Source: Gallispira sp964526435 (GTDB lineage: Bacteria > Bacillota > Clostridia > Lachnospirales > CAG-274). Taken from it: 64,000 nt of DNA. The notes below the pieces were generated by a model that was not told the DNA's origin, searched no databases, and saw only the letters and a program-made list of their open reading frames with translations. Each line of letters begins with the position of its first letter. The first letter of the stretch is position 1. Made by a program: the position numbers and the translations under genes. Below, in pieces: positions 35,843 through 45,269 of this stretch. The stretch covers positions 1-64,000 of the forward strand of contig CAZGIC010000001.1 in assembly GCA_964526435.1 (NCBI GenBank). The letters run 5' to 3'.

Positions 35843-37801
35843 TTACATACTCATCTCACTTTTCACTATTTCCTTAGACATATTTTGCTGTGCTGTATTT
35901 AATTTTTGATGTGCTCTTTCAACTATAGATTTAAAAGAATTTAATTGCTGTCCTTCTTTTATTATTTTACCGCTTAAACGAATTGATAATAACTTGTTTT
36001 GATCATTTTCCGGATCAAAAATAACTGTGTCAATATTTTTTAGATGATTAAATGAACAATTTTTATCAAACTTACAATCGCTTAACATCGTTCTATTAAA
36101 GTCAGCGTTTTCTAATTTTGTGTTTTCAAAAATACAGCCATAGAATCTTGCATCGACAAAAGATGATTGAATATTACAATTTTTGAATTCGGCATTTATA
36201 AATTCTGCGGATGTAAAATCACCGGATTCAATCGACATATTATTAAAATTGCAATTTAAAAATGCAGAACCTTTTAAACTAATCAAATTAACAGAATCAT
36301 TAAATACACAGCCCACAAAAGAACAATTTTCAAGACTGTTAAATTTATATTTCTCATTAGCAGAAAAATCAACAGTATCAAAATGACAATTGCTTAAAAT
36401 TATTCCTGATAAAATATCATTATAATTCTTTTTTATATAATCAAAAATATCTTGATTTATAATCAATTTGTTGTCATCTTTAGGTAACGTATTAATATAA
36501 TCAGTAAAGGATAATTTGATTTCTGTATTTTTTTCTATTTGCTCAAATAAATCAGGCATTACGTTTTCAAGTTTTTCTATTATTTCATTTGAAGCTTTTT
36601 TTATAGTATCAGAGGATGATATTAATTCAGGAATATCTTTATTCTTTGCCCAACTGGCTATATAGCCAAATGAATAATCTGATGTATCTATTCCAAGAGT
36701 ATTAGAAACTATGTATGCAATACTCTCAGCTTCCACTTCCTTAGTATTTCTATCTTTTGAATTATTGTTTATATTTGAATGATATGTTGCATGTGCTAAC
36801 TCATGTATAGCTGTTTTTATTGTCTGTGCTTCTGACATAGTATCTCTAATATGTATTTCATTATTAGAATAATAACCATTTACACCTTCGGAGTAATTAG
36901 TTAATGGCTCAAAAAAGATAGGGCATGGCGAAATAGATGCAATTCCACTTATTATCTTATTAAAATTACTAACCTCCATGTTAAGTTTTGTTACTAGCTG
37001 TGGCAATTCCTTACCATTAGTTTGTGACACATCAAAAACTGATGCCGTTGAAAACCCTTGTAAGACCCTTTCCGTTTTACCTGTATCTACTTTTATAGTA
37101 TTATTGTTATCGTCTTTAATAACTTCGCCTGTTGCTTCATCCTTTTTTTCTTCGTAAATTTTTCTTTCTACATAATTGGGCCTTAAAATCTGTAGCCCCT
37201 TTTCACCTTTATTTACATATCTGCCGAATTTCTCCTTCCAGTCTGTTGCTGAAGCAACCATGGTAGCATCAGATTTCTGCATTAATATTAATATATTATT
37301 TCTAACTGAATATCTTCTAAATTGACTCATTACATTCAAGTAGTTTTTATATTTGCCGGATGTAAAAATTTCTTTACATCCATTTTCCAATATTTTTTGA
37401 GTTGAATCTAATTTTTCCTTACGCTGCTCTTGCTTATAATCATTAAAAATTTTATATGCTTCTTTTTCAGGTAAGTTAATTTTTTCACCATTCTTATTTT
37501 CAAAATAATATATGCTTTTATTTTCGCCTTTAAATATTACAGCTTCATCATTGTATTTAAATTCTTTATCCTTATAGTAACTATATTTCATATTCCTTTC
37601 CTCCTCAGTTCCTGCAACAAACTCAATTATTTTCAAAATATGCGATTTGGGGATTGAAAAATCATCATAGAAACTCTTAATATATTCTTGCATCATTTCT
37701 TTTCTGTATGTTGTATCATCAATTTCATTTGAAGTTTGCAATGATTTTAAAAAATTATCTAAAAAAACATCATCGCTTGGAACTATATTTTTCTTAAGCA
37801 T
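35843..37801 (-). CDS. ArdC-like zincin with pentapeptide repeats
   Basis: A protein of about 652 residues joining three parts. Residues 115-270 are an ArdC-type DNA-binding domain (YLNVMSQFRRYSVRNNILILMQ, ATDWKEKFGRYVNKGEKGLQIL, ASVFDVSQT). Residues 320-400 hold a metallopeptidase core with TAIHELAHATYHS and a downstream EVEAESIAYIVSN. Residues 465-600 are pentapeptide repeats (ENCSFVGCVF, GSAFLNCNFNNMS, SAEFINAEFKNCN), a fold that often mimics DNA. The fusion suggests anti-restriction with a DNA-mimic arm. The start at 37801 has GTGGTGA upstream; an in-frame ATG at 37819 lacks a ribosome site. Confidence 0.8.
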   Translation of the reverse strand: MLKKNIVPSDDVFLDNFLKSLQTSNEIDDTTYRKEMMQEYIKSFYDDFSIPKSHILKIIEFVAGTEEERNMKYSYYKDKEFKYNDEAVIFKGENKSIYYFENKNGEKINLPEKEAYKIFNDYKQEQRKEKLDSTQKILENGCKEIFTSGKYKNYLNVMSQFRRYSVRNNILILMQKSDATMVASATDWKEKFGRYVNKGEKGLQILRPNYVERKIYEEKKDEATGEVIKDDNNNTIKVDTGKTERVLQGFSTASVFDVSQTNGKELPQLVTKLNMEVSNFNKIISGIASISPCPIFFEPLTNYSEGVNGYYSNNEIHIRDTMSEAQTIKTAIHELAHATYHSNINNNSKDRNTKEVEAESIAYIVSNTLGIDTSDYSFGYIASWAKNKDIPELISSSDTIKKASNEIIEKLENVMPDLFEQIEKNTEIKLSFTDYINTLPKDDNKLIINQDIFDYIKKNYNDILSGIILSNCHFDTVDFSANEKYKFNSLENCSFVGCVFNDSVNLISLKGSAFLNCNFNNMSIESGDFTSAEFINAEFKNCNIQSSFVDARFYGCIFENTKLENADFNRTMLSDCKFDKNCSFNHLKNIDTVIFDPENDQNKLLSIRLSGKIIKEGQQLNSFKSIVERAHQKLNTAQQNMSKEIVKSEMSM

Positions 37802-37827
37802 ATATTCACCACATTTCATTAACTAAT

Positions 37828-39921
37828 CTAATGCTTTTTATTTTCAAATTCTAAAGAAAATTCAGGATATTTTTCTCCTATTTGCATTTTTACCGTTGCT
37901 CCAAACTTTGTACCGTTTTTCTTGGAATAAAAATCTGATATATAACAACTGCCATTTTTTAATAACGCTGCTGCTGTGTTTCTATCTATTGATTTGCCAA
38001 AGTAACTAAAAAATTTATTATTTTTAAACAAAGAAAAATCCCTGTTTTCACAGGAAAAAGCTTTACTGTTTTCGTATACATTTCCACCGCATTTAGGACA
38101 CAGACAAACAATTTCTTTACTTTGTTGTTGGGATGGTGTAAATATTGATTTATATTCCTCTTTAACAGTACGGTTTTCTGATACCCATACTTTAACTATA
38201 TTCATAATGTTTCTCATAAAATTGTTTGGATTTTCTTTTCCTATAGCGATATTCGATAATTGATTTTCCCATTCTGCGGTCATTGATGGCGATTTAATTA
38301 TTGCTGGTACAATTTTCATTAAATTAAGTCCTTTCTCTGTCGCCATAAGATGTGATTTATCTCTTGTTATCAAGCCATCTTTCAACAGCTTTTCAATTAT
38401 TGATGCCCTTGTAGCAGGGGTTCCTAAACCTTTTCGTTCAACATCTTTATTTATCTCATTAACACCAGCTTTTTCCATAGCTGATAATATGGTTGCTTCG
38501 GTGTAATGTGGTTTAGGTTTAGTCCACAATTCTTTGCAGTTTGTATCAACCACAAAAATAGTGCTGCCAATATTAACAGAAGGAAGAATAGTATTATCTT
38601 TTACCTTAGCATCCTTGCCTAAAATAGATAACATTTCTTTTTTCAATTTAGTCCAGCCTAAGCTATTAATAGTTTGTCCTGTTGCTTTAAAATTGTATTT
38701 CAAACATTCAAGAAACATAATAGTATTTTCATAAATATAATTAGTTGATGTTGCTTCTAATAATCTAAAAATTATTAAATACAATAATTTTTTATGGGTA
38801 TCAAGTAAATTATCAAAGTCTATCTCAGCTATTTCCATTGTTGGAATAATAGCATGATGATCAGTAACTTTGTCATTATTGATAATATTATTAACATTAG
38901 AAATATTTATATTTTTATCACAATGGGAAATAGTGTATTTATCAATAATTACAGAAATTAATTTTACTGCTGTATCTTTCATATCACTTGTTAAATAATT
39001 GCTATCAGTTCTTGGATATGTTACTATTTTATTTTCGTATAATTCCTGTAAATATGTCAAAGTTTGTTGTGCAGTATATCCTAGTATCTCATTTGCTTCT
39101 TTTTGTAATGCTGTCAGATCATATAACTTTGGTGGAAGTATTTGTTTTTCTTTTGTTTCAAAATTTAAAACAGTTGCTCTCTCATTTTGGCATTTAGCAG
39201 CAATAAGATTAGCTGTTGATTTGTCTAAATTTTCAGATACAGCATTAATACCATTTTCCGTTATAATGTGTGTTTGATAATATGCTTCAGATTTAAAATT
39301 TCTTATTTCATCGTCTCTTTTGCATATTAGCTGTAAAGTTGGAGTTTGTACACGACCAATTGGCAACACATTTCCATTTCCATATAAAACAGTGAATAAT
39401 CTGGTTCCATTCATTCCGACTAGCCAATCTGCCTGCTGTCTACATTTTGCTGATTGATATAAATTATCATATTCACTGCCAAATTTTAAATTATTAAAAC
39501 CTTCTCTTATTGACTTATCTTCCATTGATGATATCCAAAGCCTATAAAATGGCTTTGTTGTTTTTGTCATAGAATAAACTAATCTAAAAATTAGTTCGCC
39601 TTCTCTTCCTGCATCAGTAGCTTCTATTAAGTCAACAACATCTTTTCGTTCTATTAATTTTTTAATGACATTAAACTGTTTACTTGTTTTTGATGATATT
39701 TTATATTTCCAGTTGTCAGGAAGAATAGGGAGTGTTTCAAGTTGCCAAACCTTGTACTGCTCATTGTATTCATCAGGGTTGCAAAGTTCCACTAAATGTC
39801 CTATGCACCAAGTTACAAGATAACCATTCCCTTCACAATAACCGTCTTTATTTTCTGTTGCCCCAATAACTTTAGCTATAGATTTTGCCACTGAATGTTT
39901 TTCTGTAATAACTAATCGCAT
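37828..39921 (-). CDS. topB: DNA topoisomerase III
   Basis: A 697-residue type IA topoisomerase. The Toprim domain shows LVITEKHSVAKSIA at the N-terminus and EATDAGREGELIFR near residue 100. The active-site Tyr is in VTYPRTDSNYL near residue 300, and LPIGRVQTPTLQLI near residue 190 is typical of TopB. The C-terminus carries a partial zinc-ribbon (CLCPKCGGNVYENSKAFSCEN). Conjugative elements of Firmicutes usually carry one, for resolving transfer intermediates. GGAGG stands 6 bases before the ATG at 39921. Confidence 0.95.
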   Translation of the reverse strand: MRLVITEKHSVAKSIAKVIGATENKDGYCEGNGYLVTWCIGHLVELCNPDEYNEQYKVWQLETLPILPDNWKYKISSKTSKQFNVIKKLIERKDVVDLIEATDAGREGELIFRLVYSMTKTTKPFYRLWISSMEDKSIREGFNNLKFGSEYDNLYQSAKCRQQADWLVGMNGTRLFTVLYGNGNVLPIGRVQTPTLQLICKRDDEIRNFKSEAYYQTHIITENGINAVSENLDKSTANLIAAKCQNERATVLNFETKEKQILPPKLYDLTALQKEANEILGYTAQQTLTYLQELYENKIVTYPRTDSNYLTSDMKDTAVKLISVIIDKYTISHCDKNINISNVNNIINNDKVTDHHAIIPTMEIAEIDFDNLLDTHKKLLYLIIFRLLEATSTNYIYENTIMFLECLKYNFKATGQTINSLGWTKLKKEMLSILGKDAKVKDNTILPSVNIGSTIFVVDTNCKELWTKPKPHYTEATILSAMEKAGVNEINKDVERKGLGTPATRASIIEKLLKDGLITRDKSHLMATEKGLNLMKIVPAIIKSPSMTAEWENQLSNIAIGKENPNNFMRNIMNIVKVWVSENRTVKEEYKSIFTPSQQQSKEIVCLCPKCGGNVYENSKAFSCENRDFSLFKNNKFFSYFGKSIDRNTAAALLKNGSCYISDFYSKKNGTKFGATVKMQIGEKYPEFSLEFENKKH

Positions 39922-39922
39922 A

Positions 39923-40303
39923 TTATACCTCCTCAACAGTATCCTTGTATTCTATTGTTTCATTTTCATCAGCAGTTTCACTCTGACATAATTCTACAAG
40001 TTCATCTAAAAAAGCTTGTGGATTTTTTGCTTTAACTATATTTTTAAATATAGCACCCATTTTTTCATTTACATTGCTGAAGAATTCAAGTTCTTCAATA
40101 GTCATATCATTACTTATAAAATTTTTTAACAACTCAATTTTTGCATTTTCTTCATAAATTTGTATATCATTTTCTAACTTCTTAATTCTGCTGTTAAGCT
40201 CTGTTACTTTTTCAGAATAAATTGTTTTTTTCTCCTTTAATTTTTTTAAGTTATCCTTCATTTTAGCGATAACAATATCTGCATTTTCTTTTTTATTTAC
40301 CAT
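39923..40303 (-). CDS. DUF4315-like coiled-coil protein
   Basis: A 126-residue protein with a long N-terminal coiled coil (IAKMKDNLKKLKEKKTIYSEKVTELNSRIKKLEND split over residues 10-45) followed by a conserved globular part (MTIEELEFFSNVNEKMGAI). Length, context between a CD1107-like gene and topB, and the coiled-coil layout match DUF4315 proteins of Tn1549/CTn-type elements. It has GAGGTG before the ATG at 40303. The role in transfer is unknown. Its stop overlaps the topB ribosome site area. Confidence 0.75.
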   Translation of the reverse strand: MVNKKENADIVIAKMKDNLKKLKEKKTIYSEKVTELNSRIKKLENDIQIYEENAKIELLKNFISNDMTIEELEFFSNVNEKMGAIFKNIVKAKNPQAFLDELVELCQSETADENETIEYKDTVEEV

Positions 40304-40322
40304 AAAATTCACCTCTAATAAA

Positions 40323-40350
40323 AATAGGAGAGAATTTATCCTCTCCTATT
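40323..40350 (-). terminator. intrinsic terminator inside the transfer arm
   Basis: AATAGGAGAG and CTCTCCTATT form a perfect 10-bp stem with an 8-base loop, followed on the minus strand by TTTATT. It lies 14 bases past the CD1107-like gene stop and just before the DUF4315-like gene, so it may lower expression of the distal genes. Confidence 0.75.
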
Positions 40351-40363
40351 AATCAAATAAATA

Positions 40364-41077
40364 TTAAGATTCCAAATCATCATTTTCAGTATCTTCAACT
40401 ATTTCAAAATTGTTGTTATTATTAGACAATGGCATTTTATTGCTATCATCAAATTTATTATTGTTTTCAGTGGAAGTGTCCACAGGTGGCATTATATCTT
40501 CAGAAAGCGTTATATCTTCAGAAATTTCCTCAAAATTTTCACTTTCATCCTCTTGTTCTTCTTCTTTCTTTTTTTTCTTAATATAATAAGCAACACCACC
40601 GACACCGAGAACAACAACTATAAAAAATGGCAACATAGAATTACCTTCTTTATTTTCATTATTAATAGTTTCATTTTCAGTTATTGCAATTTGTGTTGTT
40701 GTTTCTGTTGTAGTTTCAATAGTAGTAGTTTCTGATGTTGTAATATATAAACTTTCATCATATTCATCAACTAAGGCTAACAAATCTCTTTCATCTACTT
40801 CATTAAGAAAATAAACATTGTTGGTATCAGAAGCTTTATCAATAATAATAAAGAACTCATTACCATTTTTACTATGTACAGTATAAAATTCTTTATTGTC
40901 ATCACTTGTAAGGTTATCATCAACTGTCATATTTCCATCTATTGTAAATGGCAATGATATTTGTGAGTCTGTTGTTGATTCTACAGCAGGTTCTACAATT
41001 TTGCTTTGAGCAAACACCATTTGCGAATTTAATAAAAATGTCATAAAAAAGAAAAAAAACAATGCTTTGTTTTTCAT
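40364..41077 (-). CDS. CD1107/DUF4366-like membrane protein
   Basis: A 237-residue protein with a signal peptide (MKNKALFFFFFMTFLLNSQMVFA), an extracellular domain ending in a Thr/Glu-rich stalk (SETTTIETTTETTTQ), one membrane helix (MLPFFIVVVLGVGGVAYYI, about residues 155-173), then a basic KKKKKEEEQ stop-transfer segment and an acidic tail. The segment GNEFFIIIDKASDTNNVYFLNEVDERDLLALV is diagnostic for CD1107-family mobile-element proteins. It is probably an envelope part of the transfer apparatus. GGAGG precedes the ATG at 41077. Confidence 0.88.
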   Translation of the reverse strand: MKNKALFFFFFMTFLLNSQMVFAQSKIVEPAVESTTDSQISLPFTIDGNMTVDDNLTSDDNKEFYTVHSKNGNEFFIIIDKASDTNNVYFLNEVDERDLLALVDEYDESLYITTSETTTIETTTETTTQIAITENETINNENKEGNSMLPFFIVVVLGVGGVAYYIKKKKKEEEQEDESENFEEISEDITLSEDIMPPVDTSTENNNKFDDSNKMPLSNNNNNFEIVEDTENDDLES

Positions 41078-41096
41078 TTTACTTTCCTCCATTCTT

Positions 41097-44000
41097 CTAA
41101 TTACTATACAATCTTCTTATTGTATATATTAAGTTTTTATCATAAACTGAATTTGTAGTAATTGGTTGTCCATCATAAGGGGCTTCAACAATCATTCCAT
41201 TACCTATGTAAACAGCGACATGATGCACACCGCTATATGAACCATTACTAGACCACAATATAATGTCACCGGCTTGCATATCCTCATAATCAATTGGAGT
41301 ACCCATTGTTGCAAGCTCTTTTGTATTATGTACACCAATATATGCACCTGCTTGGCAATATGCCCAACACACAAGACCCGAACAATCAAATCTTGTTGAA
41401 TTTGGATCTCTAACTTCTGCTTCGCTATGTCCACCACCCCATAAATACATATAACCTACTCGAGATAATGCGTAGTAAGCAACTAAATTACCAGTTTCGC
41501 TGTTTCCCGGAACAAGTTGACCAGTTTCATTATTTCCAACTATTATTGTTGGGGACTCTTCAGCTCCAATATCAAAGTAAAAATAGGGATTGTATTGTTG
41601 ATTATCCGATATATTCCTTAATTCAATATGTAAATGTGGAATACCAATAGATTTTTCACTCACAAATATACCGCTATTATTTCTCAATGATTCTATATCA
41701 GACATTGTACCTATTAAATCACCAGCACTAATTTCTTGCCCTTCACTTACAGCTATATTAGTGATACTATCAAATATTACTTGATATTCTTTATCAGCGC
41801 TTTGCATGCTAACAGCATGACTTGTAACTTTAGCTACAGTACCATCAAAGACAGCATATACATTAGTATTGTAAGTTCCAGCTATATCTATACCTTTGTG
41901 AGGAGTAACATCTGTATTAAGACTATCAATAAGTTCATCAGAGCTTACTGTGCCACCATCTTGTCCAGCTGACGGTGCATCTTCCCCTTGACTATAAGAA
42001 CCAACATTTACTATTTTTGTAATTGTTTTACCACCCCATTCAGGATGACAATCATTTGTACCGGGATTGGCATGTGAAGGATACCAAGTTGACTTATCTA
42101 CAATAAATTCAATGACAACTTTACCTTGCTGATGTCCCCACTTATTACAATCTGCATCATTTTGATTCTTTATATCGCCTATAATACATGGAAATATAGT
42201 TCCGTCTGACTGATACACATCAATGTAATCTCCTACACTCCCATATGTATTTGTAACTGCCACAACATACCTATTATTTATTATACCGAAACCTTCAGCA
42301 TCAAAATTCATTCCTGCCTGCTCTCTTAACTGATATTGTAAAGAGGACGAGGATGTAATTGTTTGCCACCCCATATATGTAAAATATTCACCCATACCAT
42401 CAGGTAGTACAATAGTAGTTCCTGTTGAAACTGTTGAACCATCATCTTTATAAGTTATATTTGAAGTGTTTGAGTATGTAGAAAATGTCGTAGAGCCGTC
42501 AACGGTATATCCACATAAGTTTGCAACAACATCTTTCCAGTTATAATTAACAGGACTATTAAACCAAACTCTATTACCACGATATTGAAGTAATAAATCA
42601 TAGTATTCTTTTGTATCTTCATCCATTAACTCAGCAATAACGTTTTCTAATCCATTATTAATTAATGTATATTCTTTGACATACCAAAGAACCGGAAACT
42701 TTGCATCTGCAGACGAGTAATGCCACTCATAAAAAGTTTTTTCTTCCAATTCGTATTGGGAATTAAAAATATCCTTTTCTACATCCTTAACTGTTTTATA
42801 ATCTATCCCTGCAATAATATCTGAGACCCACGTTTTTAGACTTAGATCAAATGACCATCCCGGATATTTTGCCGATAAAAAAGATATGAGCACTTCTGGA
42901 TCATGATTAAAAGAATCAATATTATATCTAACATCATCATACAAAAAACTATTTTTATCTTCTTGTATTCTTTCATTAATATCCGCTTGCAAATTTGCTT
43001 CCAATTCAGTATAATAAACGCTGGCATCATATATTTCTTTTTCATCTGTCATATATGAAGTTGAAATTATACCATTACCTACAGACATTGACATTATGCT
43101 GCAAGATGAACATAAGGCTATTAATATACCTATTATTAAAATTATGACAAGTATAATCGAGCCTGACTGAGGATTACTTATTAATAATACAGCTATTTTT
43201 TCAGATATTTTAGCAACAATACCTGTATTAGTTGCTTTCTGAGCAGCATTCTTAGCTGTTTTGTAGGTGACCCTTGCTTGCTGCTTCCTTGCCTTCTGCA
43301 TATAATTAATTTTTTTTGCTTTTTCTTGATTGTCAAAGTCATCATTATTTAATTTTTGTGCTAAGTCAGATTTATCTGTAAATATTTTATTCTTTAAGAG
43401 TATTTTTTTATTATTCAAAAAATTATTTATATGCCTTCTGAAAATTTTTTCCGAAATATTAACAGCGTCACTTATCATCTCATTACTTGCGTTTTCAGTG
43501 TCATTATCTTCGTCAATTTTGTTTGCTAATTTATTCGCACTATGTACACCGGTAAGCAATGTATTACTTTTAGATAATAAGTTTTCTTTTATATTCACAT
43601 TTTTTGTAGAATATTTTTCTTCCTTTTGAGAAGTATCTTTGATACTATCTCTTATAGATGACTTTTTATTGCTTGATGGATATGATTTTTCTTTAAAACT
43701 TTGGGACAAGTTGTCCGAAAGTTTTAATTCGTCATCCTTTTGACTATTAGTTTTATTATGAAAATACTTTGCTTTTGCTTTATTGCTTTCATTTATAAGC
43801 TTTCTTTTTTCTCTTGACGATATTTTTTTTAACTTTTCAGACTTCTTATTATAAGCATTTAAAGCGTTATTAGTATTTTTAGCTTCATTTTTTAATATGC
43901 TTTTTTCTTCAATAACAGATGTTATTTTTGTTGTTTCACTTTCATCAAAAGTAATGACATCAGATATTATTCCTACTTCTGCATATAAATTTGTTTTTCC

Positions 44001-45254
44001 ACTGTTACTCTCGAATTTATTTTTAGTTTTTATATCTTCAGTAACTTTCTTTTCTTGATGTTTATAATTTTTATTTAGCTTTTCTGACGATGTATTTTCA
44101 TCTGTAAAAATATTTTCTTTTTCAGTAACGGTTACCATTCCAGAGATTTCAGTTTCCCGACCTTTAATGCCATTTGTAGCAATTCCAACTTCCGTATATA
44201 CATCTGTTGCATTTTTACTACTTTCAAATTTACTTTCAGATATTTTTTTATTTTCAACAAATTTGTTTTTTTGTAACTTGTGATTTTGGCTTTTATTTGA
44301 AGTTTCTAATGATATATTTTCATCTGTAAATTTACTTTCTCTTTCAGCAGCGACTGCCATTCCAGAGATTTCAGTTTCCCGACCTTTAATGCCATTTGTA
44401 GCAATTCCGACTTCTGTATATACATCTGTTGCGTTTTTACCACTTTCAAATTTACTTTCAGATATTTTTCCATTCTCAACAAATTTGTTTTTTAGTAATT
44501 TGTGATTTCTACTTTCATTTGAAATTTTTGATGGTATATTTTCATCTGTAAATATACCACCTTTTCCAATAGATGTTGCTGAGTGAAAGTTGCCTTTTTC
44601 ACTTTCAGATATAAATTTATCTTTTATATCTTTTGACGATGTATAAATATCATCAATGCTACCAGTACTTTCAAATTTACTTTTTTTACGATTTTGCTCA
44701 GAAATTAACTTATTTCTCATTTGTATTGATGATAATCCAGTTTTAACTTTTTTATCATTCAAATAATTATCCGTATTATTTGCACTAATACTCGTTTTCT
44801 TAGGAGAAAAAGCCAATTTATCATTGTTTTCTACAGACTCAAAATCAGGATCAATTTCAGCAGCAAGAAAATTGCTGTTTTTTTTCTTCTTGTTTTTTTG
44901 AGCTTTAATCTTAGAATTTGTGGTTCCCTCAGAAAAAGCATAATTGCCATTTTCATCTTCTGATACTATTTTGTTATTAAAATAATTATCATAATCATAA
45001 CTTGACAAAGTATCTCTTTTTGCACTTTTTTTACCATTCATATGTTTTTGGGATGAAATTTCATCAGTGCTGTCATAAAAAGTTGCAGCTTTTGTTGCTT
45101 CCTTTGTTTCTATTGATTCTGATGTTTTAACACTCCTGTTTCTGCGTCTTTTCCGCCTATTTGTTTTAAGTGAAACATCATTTTCAATATCATCAGATTC
45201 AATGTCAAGCATTGTATTTTTTGAGGTAAAAGGAGTATTTTTATTATTTTCCAA
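41097..45254 (-). CDS. CD1108-type bifunctional cell-wall hydrolase of the transfer system
   Basis: A 1385-residue VirB1-like component. Residues 1-680 are a disordered Lys/Ser/Asn-rich cytoplasmic region with internal repeats. A membrane helix (SIILVIILIIGILIALCSSC) lies near residue 700. Outside are a helical region, an M23 peptidase domain near residues 1115-1215 (HKGIDIAGTY, PHLHIEL) and an NlpC/P60 domain at residues 1258-1385 (FDCSGLVCWAY, HHVAVYIGNG). It opens peptidoglycan for the channel. It starts at TTG, with GGAGG 8 bases upstream. It follows virB4 closely, in the standard Tn1549/CTn order. The long N-terminal tail is unusual. Confidence 0.9.
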   Translation of the reverse strand: MENNKNTPFTSKNTMLDIESDDIENDVSLKTNRRKRRRNRSVKTSESIETKEATKAATFYDSTDEISSQKHMNGKKSAKRDTLSSYDYDNYFNNKIVSEDENGNYAFSEGTTNSKIKAQKNKKKKNSNFLAAEIDPDFESVENNDKLAFSPKKTSISANNTDNYLNDKKVKTGLSSIQMRNKLISEQNRKKSKFESTGSIDDIYTSSKDIKDKFISESEKGNFHSATSIGKGGIFTDENIPSKISNESRNHKLLKNKFVENGKISESKFESGKNATDVYTEVGIATNGIKGRETEISGMAVAAERESKFTDENISLETSNKSQNHKLQKNKFVENKKISESKFESSKNATDVYTEVGIATNGIKGRETEISGMVTVTEKENIFTDENTSSEKLNKNYKHQEKKVTEDIKTKNKFESNSGKTNLYAEVGIISDVITFDESETTKITSVIEEKSILKNEAKNTNNALNAYNKKSEKLKKISSREKRKLINESNKAKAKYFHNKTNSQKDDELKLSDNLSQSFKEKSYPSSNKKSSIRDSIKDTSQKEEKYSTKNVNIKENLLSKSNTLLTGVHSANKLANKIDEDNDTENASNEMISDAVNISEKIFRRHINNFLNNKKILLKNKIFTDKSDLAQKLNNDDFDNQEKAKKINYMQKARKQQARVTYKTAKNAAQKATNTGIVAKISEKIAVLLISNPQSGSIILVIILIIGILIALCSSCSIMSMSVGNGIISTSYMTDEKEIYDASVYYTELEANLQADINERIQEDKNSFLYDDVRYNIDSFNHDPEVLISFLSAKYPGWSFDLSLKTWVSDIIAGIDYKTVKDVEKDIFNSQYELEEKTFYEWHYSSADAKFPVLWYVKEYTLINNGLENVIAELMDEDTKEYYDLLLQYRGNRVWFNSPVNYNWKDVVANLCGYTVDGSTTFSTYSNTSNITYKDDGSTVSTGTTIVLPDGMGEYFTYMGWQTITSSSSLQYQLREQAGMNFDAEGFGIINNRYVVAVTNTYGSVGDYIDVYQSDGTIFPCIIGDIKNQNDADCNKWGHQQGKVVIEFIVDKSTWYPSHANPGTNDCHPEWGGKTITKIVNVGSYSQGEDAPSAGQDGGTVSSDELIDSLNTDVTPHKGIDIAGTYNTNVYAVFDGTVAKVTSHAVSMQSADKEYQVIFDSITNIAVSEGQEISAGDLIGTMSDIESLRNNSGIFVSEKSIGIPHLHIELRNISDNQQYNPYFYFDIGAEESPTIIVGNNETGQLVPGNSETGNLVAYYALSRVGYMYLWGGGHSEAEVRDPNSTRFDCSGLVCWAYCQAGAYIGVHNTKELATMGTPIDYEDMQAGDIILWSSNGSYSGVHHVAVYIGNGMIVEAPYDGQPITTNSVYDKNLIYTIRRLYSN
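44150..44620 (-). repeat. internal repeats in the CD1108-like gene
   Basis: Two nearly identical segments encode KNATDVYTEVGIATNGIKGR and ETEISGM followed by KFTDENIS-like and NHKLxKNKFVENxKIS words, with a third, degenerate unit further along (NLYAEVGIISDV). Unit length is about 80-85 codons. The repeats lie in the cytoplasmic disordered region and probably arose by duplication. Confidence 0.8.
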
Positions 45255-45269
45255 AATAAATACCTCCTT

